A stretch of DNA of 64,000 nt from Pseudomonas parafulva NBRC 16636 = DSM 17004 (GCF_000730645.1 NZ_BBIU01000019.1:1-64000); one strand, 5' to 3'; shown: positions 53,921-63,400, numbered from the stretch's first letter. Made by a program: numbers and translations. Notes: generated by a model from the sequence alone, not told the origin.

Positions 53921-55210
53921 TTAATGATCGTGGTGCAAGTATTCCGCTTGCTTGGGCAGGCGCAGGCTGAACAGGAAGGCGATTGCCATCATGGCCGTGA
54001 CATACCAGTAGAAGGTGTTTTCCATGCCCAGGGTCTTCAGGCCCAGGGCCACGTATTCAGCCGACCCGCCAAAGGCAGCGTTGGCCACCGCATAGGCCAG
54101 CCCCACGCCCAATGCCCGCACCTGTGGCGGGAACATCTCGGCCTTAACCAGGCCGCTGATCGAGGTGTAGAAACTGACGATGCACAGCGCCAGGCTGACC
54201 AATACGAAGGCCATGAACGGGCTGCTGACGGTTTTCAGTGCCATCAGCAACGGCACCGTGAACAGCGTGCCCAACGCGCCGAACAGCAGCATGGAATTGC
54301 GCCGCCCGATACGGTCGGAAAGCATGCCGAAGAACGGCTGCAGCACCATGAACAGGAACAGCGCGCCGGTCATCACGTAGCTGGCGTTCTTCGCGGTCAT
54401 GCCGGCCGTGTTCACCAGGTATTTCTGCATGTAGGTGGTGAAGGTATAGAAGATCAGCGAGCCACCGGCGGTGTAGCCCAGCACGGTAATGAATGCCGCC
54501 AGGTGGTTGCCAAACAGGCCGCGAATGCTGCCTGCGTCCTTGTCCTGCCGGGTTTCGGCGCTGCTGGTTTCATGCAGCGAGCGGCGAAGCATCAACGAAA
54601 TCACCGCGGCGATGGAGCCCACCACGAAGGGGATGCGCCAGCCCCAGGCGCGCAGTTCGTCCTCGGTCAGCACCTGCTGCAGGACCACCACCACCAGCAC
54701 AGCCAGCAACTGGCCGCCGATCAGGGTCACGTACTGGAACGAGGCGAAGAAACCACGCTGCCCGCGCAAGGCCACCTCGCTCATGTAGGTGGCCGTGGTG
54801 CCATATTCGCCACCCACCGAAAGCCCCTGGATAAGCCGCGCCAGCAACAGCAGCGCCGGGGCCCATGTGCCGATGCTGGCGTAGGTGGGCAGGCAGGCGA
54901 TCATCAGGGAACCGAAGCACATCATCAGCACCGAGATCATCAGGGAGTTCTTGCGGCCATGCCGGTCGGCCAGGCGGCCGAAAATCCAGCCGCCGATCGG
55001 GCGCATCAGGAACCCGGCGGCGAATACACCGGCAGTGTTCAGCAACTGTACGGTAGGGTCGTCGGAGGGGAAGAAGGCCGGAGCAAAATAGATCGCACAG
55101 AAGGCGTAGACATAGAAGTCGAACCATTCCACCAGGTTGCCTGATGAGGCACCGACGATGGCAAAGATGCGCTTGCTGCGCTCTTCACCGGTGTAATAGC
55201 TTGAGGTCAT
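53921..55210 (-). CDS. pcaT: MFS dicarboxylate permease PcaT
   Basis: A 429-residue MFS metabolite:H+ symporter with 12 expected helices and the signatures [30 protein letters not shown] and [17 protein letters not shown]. Within the pca operon this is PcaT, which takes up beta-ketoadipate and related dicarboxylates. It is paralogous to the permease at 30243. The 140-bp gap to pcaF contains a hairpin, so it may be partly independently expressed. Confidence 0.92.
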   Translation of the reverse strand: MTSSYYTGEERSKRIFAIVGASSGNLVEWFDFYVYAFCAIYFAPAFFPSDDPTVQLLNTAGVFAAGFLMRPIGGWIFGRLADRHGRKNSLMISVLMMCFGSLMIACLPTYASIGTWAPALLLLARLIQGLSVGGEYGTTATYMSEVALRGQRGFFASFQYVTLIGGQLLAVLVVVVLQQVLTEDELRAWGWRIPFVVGSIAAVISLMLRRSLHETSSAETRQDKDAGSIRGLFGNHLAAFITVLGYTAGGSLIFYTFTTYMQKYLVNTAGMTAKNASYVMTGALFLFMVLQPFFGMLSDRIGRRNSMLLFGALGTLFTVPLLMALKTVSSPFMAFVLVSLALCIVSFYTSISGLVKAEMFPPQVRALGVGLAYAVANAAFGGSAEYVALGLKTLGMENTFYWYVTAMMAIAFLFSLRLPKQAEYLHHDH

Positions 55211-55310
55211 GAGGGTTTTGCTCCTGGAGGGTACAAGGTAAGTCTAGACATACCTAGTAACACACATGTTCCACCAAGTGGCCGCCAATAGGCCCTGTGT
55301 CTAACAGCAA

Positions 55311-55343
55311 GGGCCTGTCAGCGCACAGTGCGCGAGCAGGCCC
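55311..55343 (-). terminator. Hairpin between pcaF and pcaT
   Basis: Outer stem GGGCCTG (55311-55317)/CAGGCCC (55337-55343) with inner GCGCA/TGCGC (55321-55325, 55329-55333). Probably an attenuator or processing site between the two genes. Confidence 0.5.
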
Positions 55344-55350
55344 CTACCCT

Positions 55351-56553
55351 TCACACGCGCTCGATGGCCAACGCCAGGCCTTGCCCTACGCCTACGCACA
55401 TGGTCGCCAGGCCCTTGCGCCCGCCGCTTTTCTCCAGCTGGTGCAAGGCCGTGAGTACCAGCCGTGCACCACTCATGCCCAGCGGGTGGCCCAGGGCAAT
55501 CGCGCCACCGTTGGGGTTCACCTGCGGGGCATCGTCCGCTACCCCCAACTCGCGCAACACCGCCAGGCCCTGGCTGGCAAAGGCTTCATTGAGCTCAATG
55601 ACGTCGAAATCGCTCACCGCCACCCCCAGCCGCTCGGTCAGCTTGCGAACTGCAGGCACCGGACCGATACCCATGACACGCGGCGCCACACCGGCACTGG
55701 CCATGCCCAGTACCCGGGCACGTGGGGTAAGGCCATGCTTCTCGACCGCCTCTGCCGATGCCAGGATCAACGCCGCCGCACCATCGTTGACCCCCGAAGC
55801 GTTGCCTGCCGTGACGGTTTTGTCCGGGCCATTGACCGGTTTCAAGCGGGCCAGGGTTTCCAGGGTGGTGTCCGGGCGCAGGTGCTCGTCCTGCTCGACC
55901 ACGGTTTCACCCTTTCTGCCAGCAATGCGCACCGGCACAATCTCTTCGGCGAAGAACCCGGCAGCCTGGGCGGCTGCAGCCTTCTGTTGGCTGCGCACGG
56001 CGAAGGCATCCTGGTCAGCGCGGGAAACCTGGTAATCGTCTGCCACGTTGTCGGCCGTTTCGGGCATGGCGTCCACCCCGTACTGGCTTTTCATCAGCGG
56101 GTTGACGAAGCGCCAGCCGATGGTGGTGTCTTCAAGCTTCATGCTGCGCGAGTAGCCGCTCTCGGCCTTGCCCATTACGAAGGGGGCGCGCGACATCGAC
56201 TCCACGCCGCCGGCAATGGCCAGTTCCATCTCGCCGCTGGCAATGGCACGGAACGCTGTGCCGATGGCATCCATGCCCGAAGCGCACAGGCGGTTCAGGG
56301 TGACGCCGGGAATGCTCTCGGGCAGGCCGGCCAGCAGCAGCGCCATGCGCGCCACGTTGCGGTTGTCTTCACCGGCCTGGTTGGCACAGCCGAAAAACAC
56401 TTCGTCCAACTGGTCCCACTGCACGCCAGGGTTGCGCTCGATCAGCGCCTTGAGGGGCACAGCAGCCAGGTCGTCCGCACGCACGGCGGCCAGAGCGCCG
56501 CCAAAACGGCCAATAGGGGTGCGAATGGCATCGCAGATGTATACGTCGCGCAT
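55351..56553 (-). CDS. pcaF: Beta-ketoadipyl-CoA thiolase
   Basis: A 400-residue thiolase that cleaves beta-ketoadipyl-CoA to acetyl-CoA and succinyl-CoA. The acyl-carrying Cys90 is in [25 protein letters not shown] and CVGVGQG carry the base His and second Cys. It is the first enzyme gene after a 33-codon leader ORF, whose TGA overlaps its ATG (TGATG). PcaR boxes at 56719-56752 precede this unit. Confidence 0.96.
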   Translation of the reverse strand: MRDVYICDAIRTPIGRFGGALAAVRADDLAAVPLKALIERNPGVQWDQLDEVFFGCANQAGEDNRNVARMALLLAGLPESIPGVTLNRLCASGMDAIGTAFRAIASGEMELAIAGGVESMSRAPFVMGKAESGYSRSMKLEDTTIGWRFVNPLMKSQYGVDAMPETADNVADDYQVSRADQDAFAVRSQQKAAAAQAAGFFAEEIVPVRIAGRKGETVVEQDEHLRPDTTLETLARLKPVNGPDKTVTAGNASGVNDGAAALILASAEAVEKHGLTPRARVLGMASAGVAPRVMGIGPVPAVRKLTERLGVAVSDFDVIELNEAFASQGLAVLRELGVADDAPQVNPNGGAIALGHPLGMSGARLVLTALHQLEKSGGRKGLATMCVGVGQGLALAIERV

Positions 56554-56654
56554 CAGACTGCTCCTGCTGCTTGGCCGTGGGCCACAGCGGTACGGGCTTC
56601 AAGGTCGCGGACGAACTGCTTCACGGCCTCGTTGAGCGAGAGAATTGTAGCCAT
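56553..56654 (-). pseudogene. 33-codon leader ORF, likely CoA-transferase remnant
   Basis: ATG at 56654 has a strong AGGAG 8 nt upstream; the reading frame MATILSLNEAVKQFVRD... runs 33 codons to a TGA sharing its A with the pcaF ATG. The first 17 residues resemble the N-terminus of CoA-transferase subunit A proteins (the family opening M-A-x-I-L-S-L-x-E-A-V followed by GDTVALEG in intact ones). In P. aeruginosa, two CoA-transferase subunit genes precede pcaF. The leader is therefore probably an in-frame deletion scar that keeps the original translation start and couples into pcaF. Confidence 0.6.
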
Positions 56655-56718
56655 TGGAGGCTCCTGGTCAGGGTGTTTCTATGGGGTTCAGATTAGGGAG
56701 AATGACCCGGGGCTTACA

Positions 56719-56752
56719 ATCCGATAATCGACTATTGGGGCGGTTATCGAAC
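56719..56752. promoter_or_regulatory. PcaR boxes upstream of pcaF
   Basis: ATCCGATAATCGACT (56719-56733) and GGGCGGTTATCGAAC (56738-56752) match the known PcaR consensus GTTCGATAATCGCAC in opposite orientations. They lie 65-100 bp upstream of the leader ORF. Confidence 0.75.
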
Positions 56753-56812
56753 CATTTGTTACCTTTCTGTTCATCTCTCCCAAAAGGCGGCTGCGATGCC
56801 GCCCTGGGCCTG

Positions 56813-58159
56813 TCAGGTGGCGTCGGCGTGGCTGACGATGCCTTTGATGACGACGGCAACGGCTGCCAGTGCCGCAGGCACCAGCAGTGCAGTCAGCACT
56901 TGCTCGAACGTCCAGCCGAGGCCCAACAGGGTCGCCCCGCTCCACGCCCCCAGAATCGCCCCGAAGCGGCCGATACCCAGCATCCACGACACCCCCGTGG
57001 CCCGGCCCTGGGTCGGGTAGAAGCGTGCTGCCAGTGATGGCATTGCCGACTGCGCACCGTTGACGCACATACCGGCAACCAGCACCAGTACGGCCAGCAG
57101 CGTGATATTGCCCAGGCTCTGACCCACGGCGTAGGCAAACACCCCTGCCAGCAGGTAGAACAGGCCAATCACCTTGTGCGGGTTGAAGCGGTCCATGGCC
57201 CAGCCCACCGCCACTGCGCTCAGCACACCGCCAAACTGGAACAGCGCGCCGATGAACGCGGCCTGCTCCATGCTGGCACCACTGTCGCGCATCAATGTGG
57301 GCAACCAACTGGTCAGCAGGTACACGATTACCAGGCCCATGAAGTAGGTCAGCCACAGCAGGACAGTACCCAGCCCGTAGCTACCGGAAAAGATCACGGC
57401 AAACACGTTGCGCGCCGCCACGGCCTTCTGCTCCGGCACGCTGAAACTGCCCGCCTCGGCCACGATGCGCGGCGCGATGGGGGCCAGGGTTTTGCGCACC
57501 TTTTCCGTACCGCGGTTGCGCACCACCAGAAAACGCGCCGATTCCGGCAACCACACCATCAGCACCACGGCCAGCAGTAGCGGCAGTACACCGCCGATGA
57601 CCAGCAAGCTGTGCCACCCATAGGCCGGGATCAGCTTGGCGGAGATGAAACCGCCCCCCGCCATGCCCAGGTTGAAACCACAGAACATGCTGGTCACCAA
57701 CAGCGACTTGAGCCGCTCAGGGGTGTATTCAGACAGCAGCGTTGTGGCGTTCGGCATGCCTGCGCCCAGCCCCAGGCCAGTCAGGAAGCGCAGCACCAGC
57801 AGTTGATTGACGTCGGTGGCATAGGCCGAAGCCAGGCTGAAACCGCCGAACACCAGCACGGCACCCACCAGCACGCCTTTGCGGCCAAAGCGGTCGGCCA
57901 ACGGCCCGGAACCCAGGGCGCCGAATACCATGCCGATCAACGCGGCACTCATCACTGGCCCGAGGCTGGCGCGGTCGATACCCCAGTCCTGGGACAGCGC
58001 CGGGGCGATAAAGCCCATGGCAGCGGTGTCCAGGCCATCGAGGAAGACGATGAGGAAACACAGCAACACGACCCGCCACTGGTAGCGGGACAGGGGTTGT
58101 TCATTGATCAGTGACTGGACGTCGAGGCTTTTGCCGACACCGGTTTGCGCTTGATTCAT
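56813..58159 (-). CDS. pcaK: 4-hydroxybenzoate/protocatechuate transporter PcaK
   Basis: A 448-residue MFS transporter of the aromatic acid:H+ symporter family, also needed for chemotaxis to aromatics in P. putida. The motif FLDGLDTAAMGF in helix 1 contains the essential Asp pair, and GPLADRFGRKG is the loop 2-3 motif. The ATG at 58159 gives PcaK's usual length. It is on the same strand as pcaF and pcaR, with an intervening 280-bp control region. Confidence 0.95.
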   Translation of the reverse strand: MNQAQTGVGKSLDVQSLINEQPLSRYQWRVVLLCFLIVFLDGLDTAAMGFIAPALSQDWGIDRASLGPVMSAALIGMVFGALGSGPLADRFGRKGVLVGAVLVFGGFSLASAYATDVNQLLVLRFLTGLGLGAGMPNATTLLSEYTPERLKSLLVTSMFCGFNLGMAGGGFISAKLIPAYGWHSLLVIGGVLPLLLAVVLMVWLPESARFLVVRNRGTEKVRKTLAPIAPRIVAEAGSFSVPEQKAVAARNVFAVIFSGSYGLGTVLLWLTYFMGLVIVYLLTSWLPTLMRDSGASMEQAAFIGALFQFGGVLSAVAVGWAMDRFNPHKVIGLFYLLAGVFAYAVGQSLGNITLLAVLVLVAGMCVNGAQSAMPSLAARFYPTQGRATGVSWMLGIGRFGAILGAWSGATLLGLGWTFEQVLTALLVPAALAAVAVVIKGIVSHADAT

Positions 58160-58337
58160 TGTTGTTATCCAGAAGGAGGCACAGCCAGGCCACTGCACGC
58201 GAGCATTCGGCGCAGAGTGCGTTAGTTGCGAAGGGAGGGCGCTGTGTCAGCCTGGGGACAACGGCACTGCGTACGGGTAGGCCCGCTGCAGCCTGGGGGC
58301 AGTGTGCATGGGAGGTGCCTCTTGTATTTTTGTTGTT

Positions 58338-58356
58338 CGGTCGGCTTAGCCGACCG
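58338..58356. promoter_or_regulatory. Palindrome upstream of pcaK
   Basis: CGGTCGGCTTAGCCGACCG is a 9-bp perfect inverted repeat around one central T, between pcaR's stop and pcaK. It could terminate pcaR or bind a regulator; no T-run is adjacent. Confidence 0.5.
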
Positions 58357-58412
58357 TTGCGAGAGACATTAATCAGCAAACCGGGGTGGCGCAATTCACC
58401 GCCGGCGAGATT

Positions 58413-58427
58413 GTGCGTTTATCGCAC
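58413..58427. promoter_or_regulatory. PcaR-like box between pcaR and pcaK
   Basis: GTGCGTTTATCGCAC, flanked by TT and AA to make an extended palindrome, differs from the PcaR consensus complement at two positions. Confidence 0.6.
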
Positions 58428-58440
58428 AACAAACGTAGGG

Positions 58441-59316
58441 TCAGCCAAACAACTGATGGCAGAGGTCACGGCTTGCCCCCAGTAGAATCGGCAGAAAGCG
58501 CTGCTCCAGCTCACTGCGCGTGACCCGCCCGACATGGGTACTGACGTTCAATGCCGCCAGCACCTGCCCGGAGGCATCGTAGACCGGCACGGCTATCGAA
58601 CGCAGGCCCTGCTCAAGCTCCTGATCGACCACGCACCACCCCTGGGCACGCACCTGCTGGATGCAGGCGAACAGCGATTCGGCATCATGCAAGGTGCGCG
58701 TGGTGCGGGGCTTGAGGTCAGCGCGCTCCAGGTACTCACGAAGGCTGGTGTCGTCCATTGCCGCCAGCAGAATACGCCCCATCGACGTGCAGTAGGCTGG
58801 CAAGCGACCGCCCACGGACAGGTCGACCGAAATCAGCCGCTCCACCGTGGCTGACCGCGCGATGTAGAGGATGTCGTCACCTTCAAGGGTGGCCATGTTC
58901 GCGGCTTCATGCAGTTGATCGCTGATCCGGTCCAGGTAGGGCTGAGCGGAAATCGCCAACGGCGTGGACGACAGGTAGGCATGGCCCAAGGTGAGCACCT
59001 TGGGCAACAACGAGTAGGTACGCCCATTGGTGGTGGCGTAGCCCAGCTTCATGAGGGTGTGCAGGCAACGGCGCACCGCTGCCCGGGGGATTTCCGTGCG
59101 GTGGCTGATCTGGGCGATGGTCAGGTGGCGCTTGCGCTCCTGGAACGCCTGGATCACAGCAAGCCCCCGTGCCAGCGAGGTCATGAAATCCGGGTCACCG
59201 GTAAAGGCCTGAATACGCTTGGCCGGCGAGGCCACGATGGGTGGCGCCAGCGCTGTTGTCGCCCCGCGGGCCGAGGCAGGGTTGGAAGGATCGTTGGCTG
59301 ACAGTTCATCGCTCAT
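58441..59316 (-). CDS. pcaR: IclR-family regulator PcaR
   Basis: A 291-residue IclR-type regulator which, with beta-ketoadipate, activates the pca genes. The N-terminal winged HTH (about 42-100; LTIAQISHRTEIPRAAVRRCLHTL) and C-terminal effector domain (about 120-285) are complete. The ATG at 59316 gives the known length. PcaR boxes at 59343-59376 just upstream indicate autoregulation. Confidence 0.95.
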   Translation of the reverse strand: MSDELSANDPSNPASARGATTALAPPIVASPAKRIQAFTGDPDFMTSLARGLAVIQAFQERKRHLTIAQISHRTEIPRAAVRRCLHTLMKLGYATTNGRTYSLLPKVLTLGHAYLSSTPLAISAQPYLDRISDQLHEAANMATLEGDDILYIARSATVERLISVDLSVGGRLPAYCTSMGRILLAAMDDTSLREYLERADLKPRTTRTLHDAESLFACIQQVRAQGWCVVDQELEQGLRSIAVPVYDASGQVLAALNVSTHVGRVTRSELEQRFLPILLGASRDLCHQLFG

Positions 59317-59342
59317 CGCGCACCTCAAAAAAACGCCGGTTC

Positions 59343-59376
59343 GTGCGATTATCGAACAAACGGCCGATAATCGCAA
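59343..59376. promoter_or_regulatory. PcaR boxes upstream of pcaR
   Basis: GTGCGATTATCGAAC (59343-59357) is an exact reverse complement of the PcaR consensus. GGCCGATAATCGCAA (59362-59376) is a second, inverted copy with four mismatches. Confidence 0.85.
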
Positions 59377-59402
59377 TTGACCGCCGACACGTTTGCTTAT
59401 AC

Positions 59403-59499
59403 CTTTCTCAGGCCACTTGTGGCTTCTTTGGAGAGACTGGTCAGGTACCCACCGTAGAAGTCTCAGGCAACGGCCTCGTCCTAGGGCGAGGCCGTTTTT
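59403..59499 (+). ncRNA. Candidate small RNA upstream of the 67-residue gene
   Basis: TTGACC (59377-59382) and TATACC (59398-59403), with CTTATACC resembling a sigma-S type -10, precede about 95 nt without a coding frame. The stretch ends in a strong terminator: AACGGCCTCG (59469-59478)/CGAGGCCGTT (59487-59496) plus Ts. The size and layout suit a small RNA. The sequence recalls Pseudomonas RgsA (P16) in my memory, but I cannot confirm that. It lies in the 402-bp gap between pcaR and the next gene. Confidence 0.5.
59469..59499 (+). terminator. Intrinsic terminator of candidate sRNA
   Basis: A perfect 10-bp stem with an 8-nt loop followed by TTTTT. Not preceded by any protein gene on this strand, implying a noncoding transcript. 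Confidence 0.88.
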
Positions 59500-59718
59500 C
59501 ATGCGGCGCTTTACATGCACTGCAACGAACTTTCCATCTGGCCGGTTCTCAAACCTGCAAGGGCCAGTTTGATCTCGCCTGCGCCACCTTTGCATGCGCC
59601 CTGCATGTCACGATGGTTGGCAAACTTCCTATTGATATACTGTGCCTGTTCCAGCGGCCGCTTACCGGTACGCGGGACCACGCACTCCGCGGTTATTACA
59701 CTCATTCAGGTACTGCAT

Positions 59719-59922
59719 GTGACGAAAGAAGAACTGCGCGCAGAACTCGAGCGCCAGGCAGAACGTTACAAGGATGTATACGGTGGCGAGGTCACGACCT
59801 ACGCCGCGCAAACAGAACCCGAACGCAAACCTTGGCGCAAACGTGCCACTGTTCAGGATCAAGCGTTCAACCAGGAACTCGAGCGCATGGAAAAAGAACT
59901 GCGCAGCGAAGATTCCCCGTAG
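59719..59922 (+). CDS. Small charged hypothetical protein
   Basis: A 67-residue protein rich in Glu, Lys and Arg, predicted mostly helical (KEELRAELERQAERYKDVYGG, later NQELERMEKELRSED), with no membrane segment or signal. The GTG start 59719 was chosen because sequence upstream of it lacks coding character. TATACT at about 59636-59641 is a possible -10 element. A perfect hairpin follows. I do not recognise the family. Confidence 0.6.
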   Translation: MTKEELRAELERQAERYKDVYGGEVTTYAAQTEPERKPWRKRATVQDQAFNQELERMEKELRSEDSP

Positions 59923-59935
59923 CGCAGTTGATAAA

Positions 59936-59966
59936 GCCCCTTGCCCGGCACGCCTGGGCAAGGGGC
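59936..59966. terminator. Hairpin after the 67-residue gene
   Basis: GCCCCTTGCCC (59936-59946) and GGGCAAGGGGC (59956-59966) pair perfectly over 11 bp with a 9-nt loop. There is no T-run on the plus strand; a short TTTAT follows on the minus strand. Confidence 0.55.
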
Positions 59967-60016
59967 GCAGAAGCTGCGCCCGCTGATCATGAAATGGAAT
60001 TACACAAATTTCATAC

Positions 60017-60040
60017 AAACGTTTGAATTGATCTAGATCG
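60017..60040. promoter_or_regulatory. Palindromes upstream of pit
   Basis: CAAACGTTTG and GATCTAGATC are two adjacent 10-bp perfect palindromes in the AT-richest part of the 307-bp gap (59923-60229). They may be regulator sites for the phosphate transporter gene; no regulator is identified. Confidence 0.45.
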
Positions 60041-60229
60041 ATCTTTTCATGGCGTTTTCGGAGGCAATCGCTGCCTTTAAGCGTTTTTATGAGCTGATGC
60101 TTTTAGTTGCTCGCCGCCGGGCAGTGGGGTGAAAGCCGCCAGGAGGGGATGAACCGTGCGTAACGGGTGCATCGATTGCCAAGGTTTTCTGGCATAATCC
60201 GGCCCCCCTATGACCGCCAGACAACCTTC

Positions 60230-61702
60230 ATGATCGATTTATTCAGCGGACTGGATGCCTGGGTATTGGTGAGCCTGCTGCTCGCCCTCACCTTCGTGCT
60301 CGCCTTCGAGTTCATCAATGGCTTTCATGACACCGCCAACGCGGTAGCCACCGTCATCTATACCAAAGCCATGCCGCCACACCTCGCCGTGTTCTTCTCC
60401 GGGGTGTTCAACTTCCTCGGCGTGCTGCTGGGCGGGGTCGGGGTGGCGTATGCCATCGTCCACCTGCTTCCGGTCGAGCTGCTGATCAATGTGAACACCG
60501 GGCATGGCCTGGCCATGGTCTTCTCGTTACTGGCGGCAGCCATCACCTGGAACCTGGGTACCTGGTACTTCGGCATTCCGGCCTCCAGCTCGCATACCCT
60601 GATCGGCTCCATTCTGGGCGTAGGGCTGGCCAATGCCCTGATCAACGACATCCCGCTGGGTGATGGCGTCAACTGGCAGAAGGCTATCGACATTGCCATG
60701 TCGCTGGTGGTCTCCCCCATCGCCGGCTTCGCCGTTGCCGCACTGGTGCTGATCGGCCTGAAATGGTGGCGCCCGCTGTCGAAGATGCACAAGACGCCTG
60801 AACAGCGCCGCAAGCTCGACGACAAGAAACACCCGCCCTTCTGGAACCGCCTGGTGCTGGTGATCTCAGCCATGGGCGTGAGCTTCGTGCACGGCTCCAA
60901 CGATGGCCAGAAAGGCATTGGCCTGATCATGCTGGTGCTGATCGGCATCGTCCCGGCCAAGTTCGTGCTCGACCTGAACAGCACCACCTACCAGATCGAG
61001 CGTACCCGTGACGCGACGCTGCACATGAGCCAGTTCTACCAGCGCAACGCCGCCACCCTGGGCGAGTTCCTGGCACTGGGCAAAGCCAAGGCCAGTGACC
61101 TGCCGGAGAAATTCAGCTGCAACCCGCAGCAGACCGAACCGACCATCGCGGCGCTGCAGTCTTCCCTGCAGGGCGTGACCGACTACCGGGCACTGGACGC
61201 CGACAAGCGCGTCGAAGTGCGTCGCTACCTGCTGTGCCTGGACGACACGGCGAAAAAGGTCGGCAAGTTGCCAGGGCTGGACGCCCGCGAAAAAGCAGAC
61301 CTGGAAAAACTGCGTAAAGACCTGACCGCCACCACCGAATACGCACCGTTCTGGGTGATCGTGGCGGTGGCACTGGCCCTCGGCCTGGGCACCATGGTCG
61401 GCTGGAAACGCGTGGTGCTTACCGTGGGTGAAAAAATCGGCAAGCAGGGCATGACCTATGCCCAGGGCATGTCGGCCCAGATCACCGCAGCCTGCGCCAT
61501 CGGCATGGCCAACGTGTTCGCCCTGCCGGTATCGACCACCCACGTGCTGTCGTCCGGTGTGGCCGGCACCATGGTCGCCAACAAAAGCGGCTTGCAGGGC
61601 GGCACGGTGAAAACCATCCTGCTGGCCTGGGTGCTCACCCTGCCAGCGTCCATGGGCCTGGCCGCCGGCCTGTTCTGGCTGGCCTCCAAAGCGCTCAGCT
61701 AA
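60230..61702 (+). CDS. pit: Low-affinity inorganic phosphate transporter Pit
   Basis: A 490-residue PiT-family transporter. The duplicated family signatures are NGFHDTANAVATVIY (about residues 24-38) in the first half and a GSNDGQKGIGL copy in the second, with about ten hydrophobic segments and a central cytoplasmic loop of about 150 residues (residues 270-390). It imports metal-phosphate driven by protons. Start ATG 60230 was preferred to an upstream in-frame ATG at 60167. Convergent with yjgR. Confidence 0.93.
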   Translation: MIDLFSGLDAWVLVSLLLALTFVLAFEFINGFHDTANAVATVIYTKAMPPHLAVFFSGVFNFLGVLLGGVGVAYAIVHLLPVELLINVNTGHGLAMVFSLLAAAITWNLGTWYFGIPASSSHTLIGSILGVGLANALINDIPLGDGVNWQKAIDIAMSLVVSPIAGFAVAALVLIGLKWWRPLSKMHKTPEQRRKLDDKKHPPFWNRLVLVISAMGVSFVHGSNDGQKGIGLIMLVLIGIVPAKFVLDLNSTTYQIERTRDATLHMSQFYQRNAATLGEFLALGKAKASDLPEKFSCNPQQTEPTIAALQSSLQGVTDYRALDADKRVEVRRYLLCLDDTAKKVGKLPGLDAREKADLEKLRKDLTATTEYAPFWVIVAVALALGLGTMVGWKRVVLTVGEKIGKQGMTYAQGMSAQITAACAIGMANVFALPVSTTHVLSSGVAGTMVANKSGLQGGTVKTILLAWVLTLPASMGLAAGLFWLASKALS

Positions 61703-61756
61703 AGTGCCAGGTGCAGGAGCCGCCCTGGCTCCTGCACCCACACAGGCGGTTACCCG

Positions 61757-63232
61757 CTACTTCTTCTTCCCGCCCAGCAACGACCCCATCAAGCCGCGCA
61801 CCAATTGCCGCCCAATCTGGTTGGCCGCCTGGCGCATCGCCGACTTGATCGCCTGCCCTGCCGCACCCTGCAAAAACTCACCCGCCTTGTCGGCAAAACT
61901 GCTTTCGTCGGCCTTGGGCTGCGGCGCAGGCTCTACCGCCTCGCCCTTGCGCTGCGTCAGCAGCTCATAGGCAGACTCCCTGTCCACGGGCTTGTCGTAA
62001 CGCCCGAGCAAGGGAGAACCCGCGATCAGGGCAGCGCGCTCAGCGTCACTCAGCGGCCCGATACGGGACTGGGGTGGCGCTATGAGTACGCGCTGCACCG
62101 TGGCAGGCGTGCCCTTTTCTTCCAATGTGCCCACCAGCGCCTCGCCAATACCCAGTTCGGTCAATGCCGCCAGGGCATCGAAGGCCGGGTTCGGGCGAAA
62201 GCCCTCGGCCACCGCCCGCAGCGCCTTCTGCTCCTTGGCGGTGTAGGCACGCAGCCCATGCTGGATACGCAGGCCCAGCTGGGCCAGCACAGCGTCCGGC
62301 AGGTCTGCAGGGGATTGGGTCACGAAATACACCCCCACCCCCTTGGAGCGAATCAGCCGCACCACCTGCTCCAGCCGGTCTTGCAACGCCTTGGGTGTGC
62401 CCTTGAACAGCAGGTGGGCTTCATCGAAGAACAGCGCCAGGACCGGCTTGTCGGCATCCCCTCGCTCCGGCAATTGCTCGAACAGCTCGGCCAACAACCA
62501 CAACAGAAAAGTCGCGTAGACCTTGGGGGCCTCGTGCACCAGGCGGCTGGCATCAAGCAGGTGGATGCGGCCCTTACCACCTGCAGCCGGCTGCAACAGG
62601 TCGTCCAGTTGCAAGGCCGGCTCGCCGAACAATGTCTCGGCACCCTGCTGCTCCAGCGTGGCCAACCGGCGCAACAACGCCTGGGTAGAGGCAATGGTCA
62701 CCAACGCGCTGTCTTCACCCAGCAGTTGCGGGTTGTCCTTGAGGTGCGCGAGCAGCGCCTTCAGGTCCTTGAGGTCCAGCAGCAGCAGCCCTTCCCGGTC
62801 AGCCACCTTGAACGCGGCGTACAGTGCGGCCTGCTGGCTATCGGTTAGATCCAGCAGGTTGCCAAGCAGCAATGGGCCCATCTCGGTCAACGTGGTACGC
62901 AGGGGGTGGCCGGTCTTGCCGGCAATGTCCCACAGGCTGACCGGATACGCCTGCGGCAGGTAGTGCAGCCAGGGCATGCCGGCGATACGTTCGGCCACCT
63001 TGCCCTGCGGCGCACCGGCCGCCCCCAGCCCGCACAGGTCACCTTTAACGTCAGCGGCGAACACGGCGACACCGGCGTCACTGAAGGCCTCGGCCAGATG
63101 CTGCAGGGTCACGGTCTTGCCAGTACCTGTGGCGCCCGCCACCAGGCCATGACGGTTGGCCAGCTTCAGCGCCTGCCCGACCGGCAGGCCGTCTAGCCCA
63201 GCCCCTACAACGATGGTTGAAGATTCCGACAT
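61757..63232 (-). CDS. yjgR: HerA-like ATPase, DUF853 family (YjgR)
   Basis: A 491-residue P-loop NTPase of the HerA/FtsK-like DUF853 family. Walker A is GATGTGKT (about residues 33-40), Walker B LALFFDEAHLLF (about 263-274), and a glutamine-bearing YFVTQSPADLP follows. The C-terminus is Gly-rich and basic (LMGSLLGGKKK). No nuclease domain or partner is adjacent, so it is not an obvious defence HerA. Function unknown. Start ATG 63232 has AGAGGA upstream; an extension to 63427 crosses the chemoreceptor promoter. Confidence 0.85.
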   Translation of the reverse strand: MSESSTIVVGAGLDGLPVGQALKLANRHGLVAGATGTGKTVTLQHLAEAFSDAGVAVFAADVKGDLCGLGAAGAPQGKVAERIAGMPWLHYLPQAYPVSLWDIAGKTGHPLRTTLTEMGPLLLGNLLDLTDSQQAALYAAFKVADREGLLLLDLKDLKALLAHLKDNPQLLGEDSALVTIASTQALLRRLATLEQQGAETLFGEPALQLDDLLQPAAGGKGRIHLLDASRLVHEAPKVYATFLLWLLAELFEQLPERGDADKPVLALFFDEAHLLFKGTPKALQDRLEQVVRLIRSKGVGVYFVTQSPADLPDAVLAQLGLRIQHGLRAYTAKEQKALRAVAEGFRPNPAFDALAALTELGIGEALVGTLEEKGTPATVQRVLIAPPQSRIGPLSDAERAALIAGSPLLGRYDKPVDRESAYELLTQRKGEAVEPAPQPKADESSFADKAGEFLQGAAGQAIKSAMRQAANQIGRQLVRGLMGSLLGGKKK

Positions 63233-63400
63233 CTGTTTAATCCTCTGCTCAAGCTTTGCCTGGGGTCGGCCGATACCTCGGGGTGATATTTGCCTTACAT
63301 AGAGAGAAAAAACCGAAAAGGGACTTTTCGGGATGTTGCACTCGCTGTGCTCGACAGGTGCGAACACCTGATACAACACCTTAGCGGAATCGATAACGCC

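Noticed and set aside
53369..55144. 591-codon plus-strand open frame opposite pcaB and pcaT
   Set aside because: Shadow of two recognised genes; no ribosome-binding site or recognisable domain.
61757..63232. HerA-like ATPase as part of a Sir2-HerA or NurA-HerA defence system
   Set aside because: It is of the YjgR/DUF853 type, and its neighbours (pit and a chemoreceptor) are housekeeping; the SIR2-like gene is 40 kb away.
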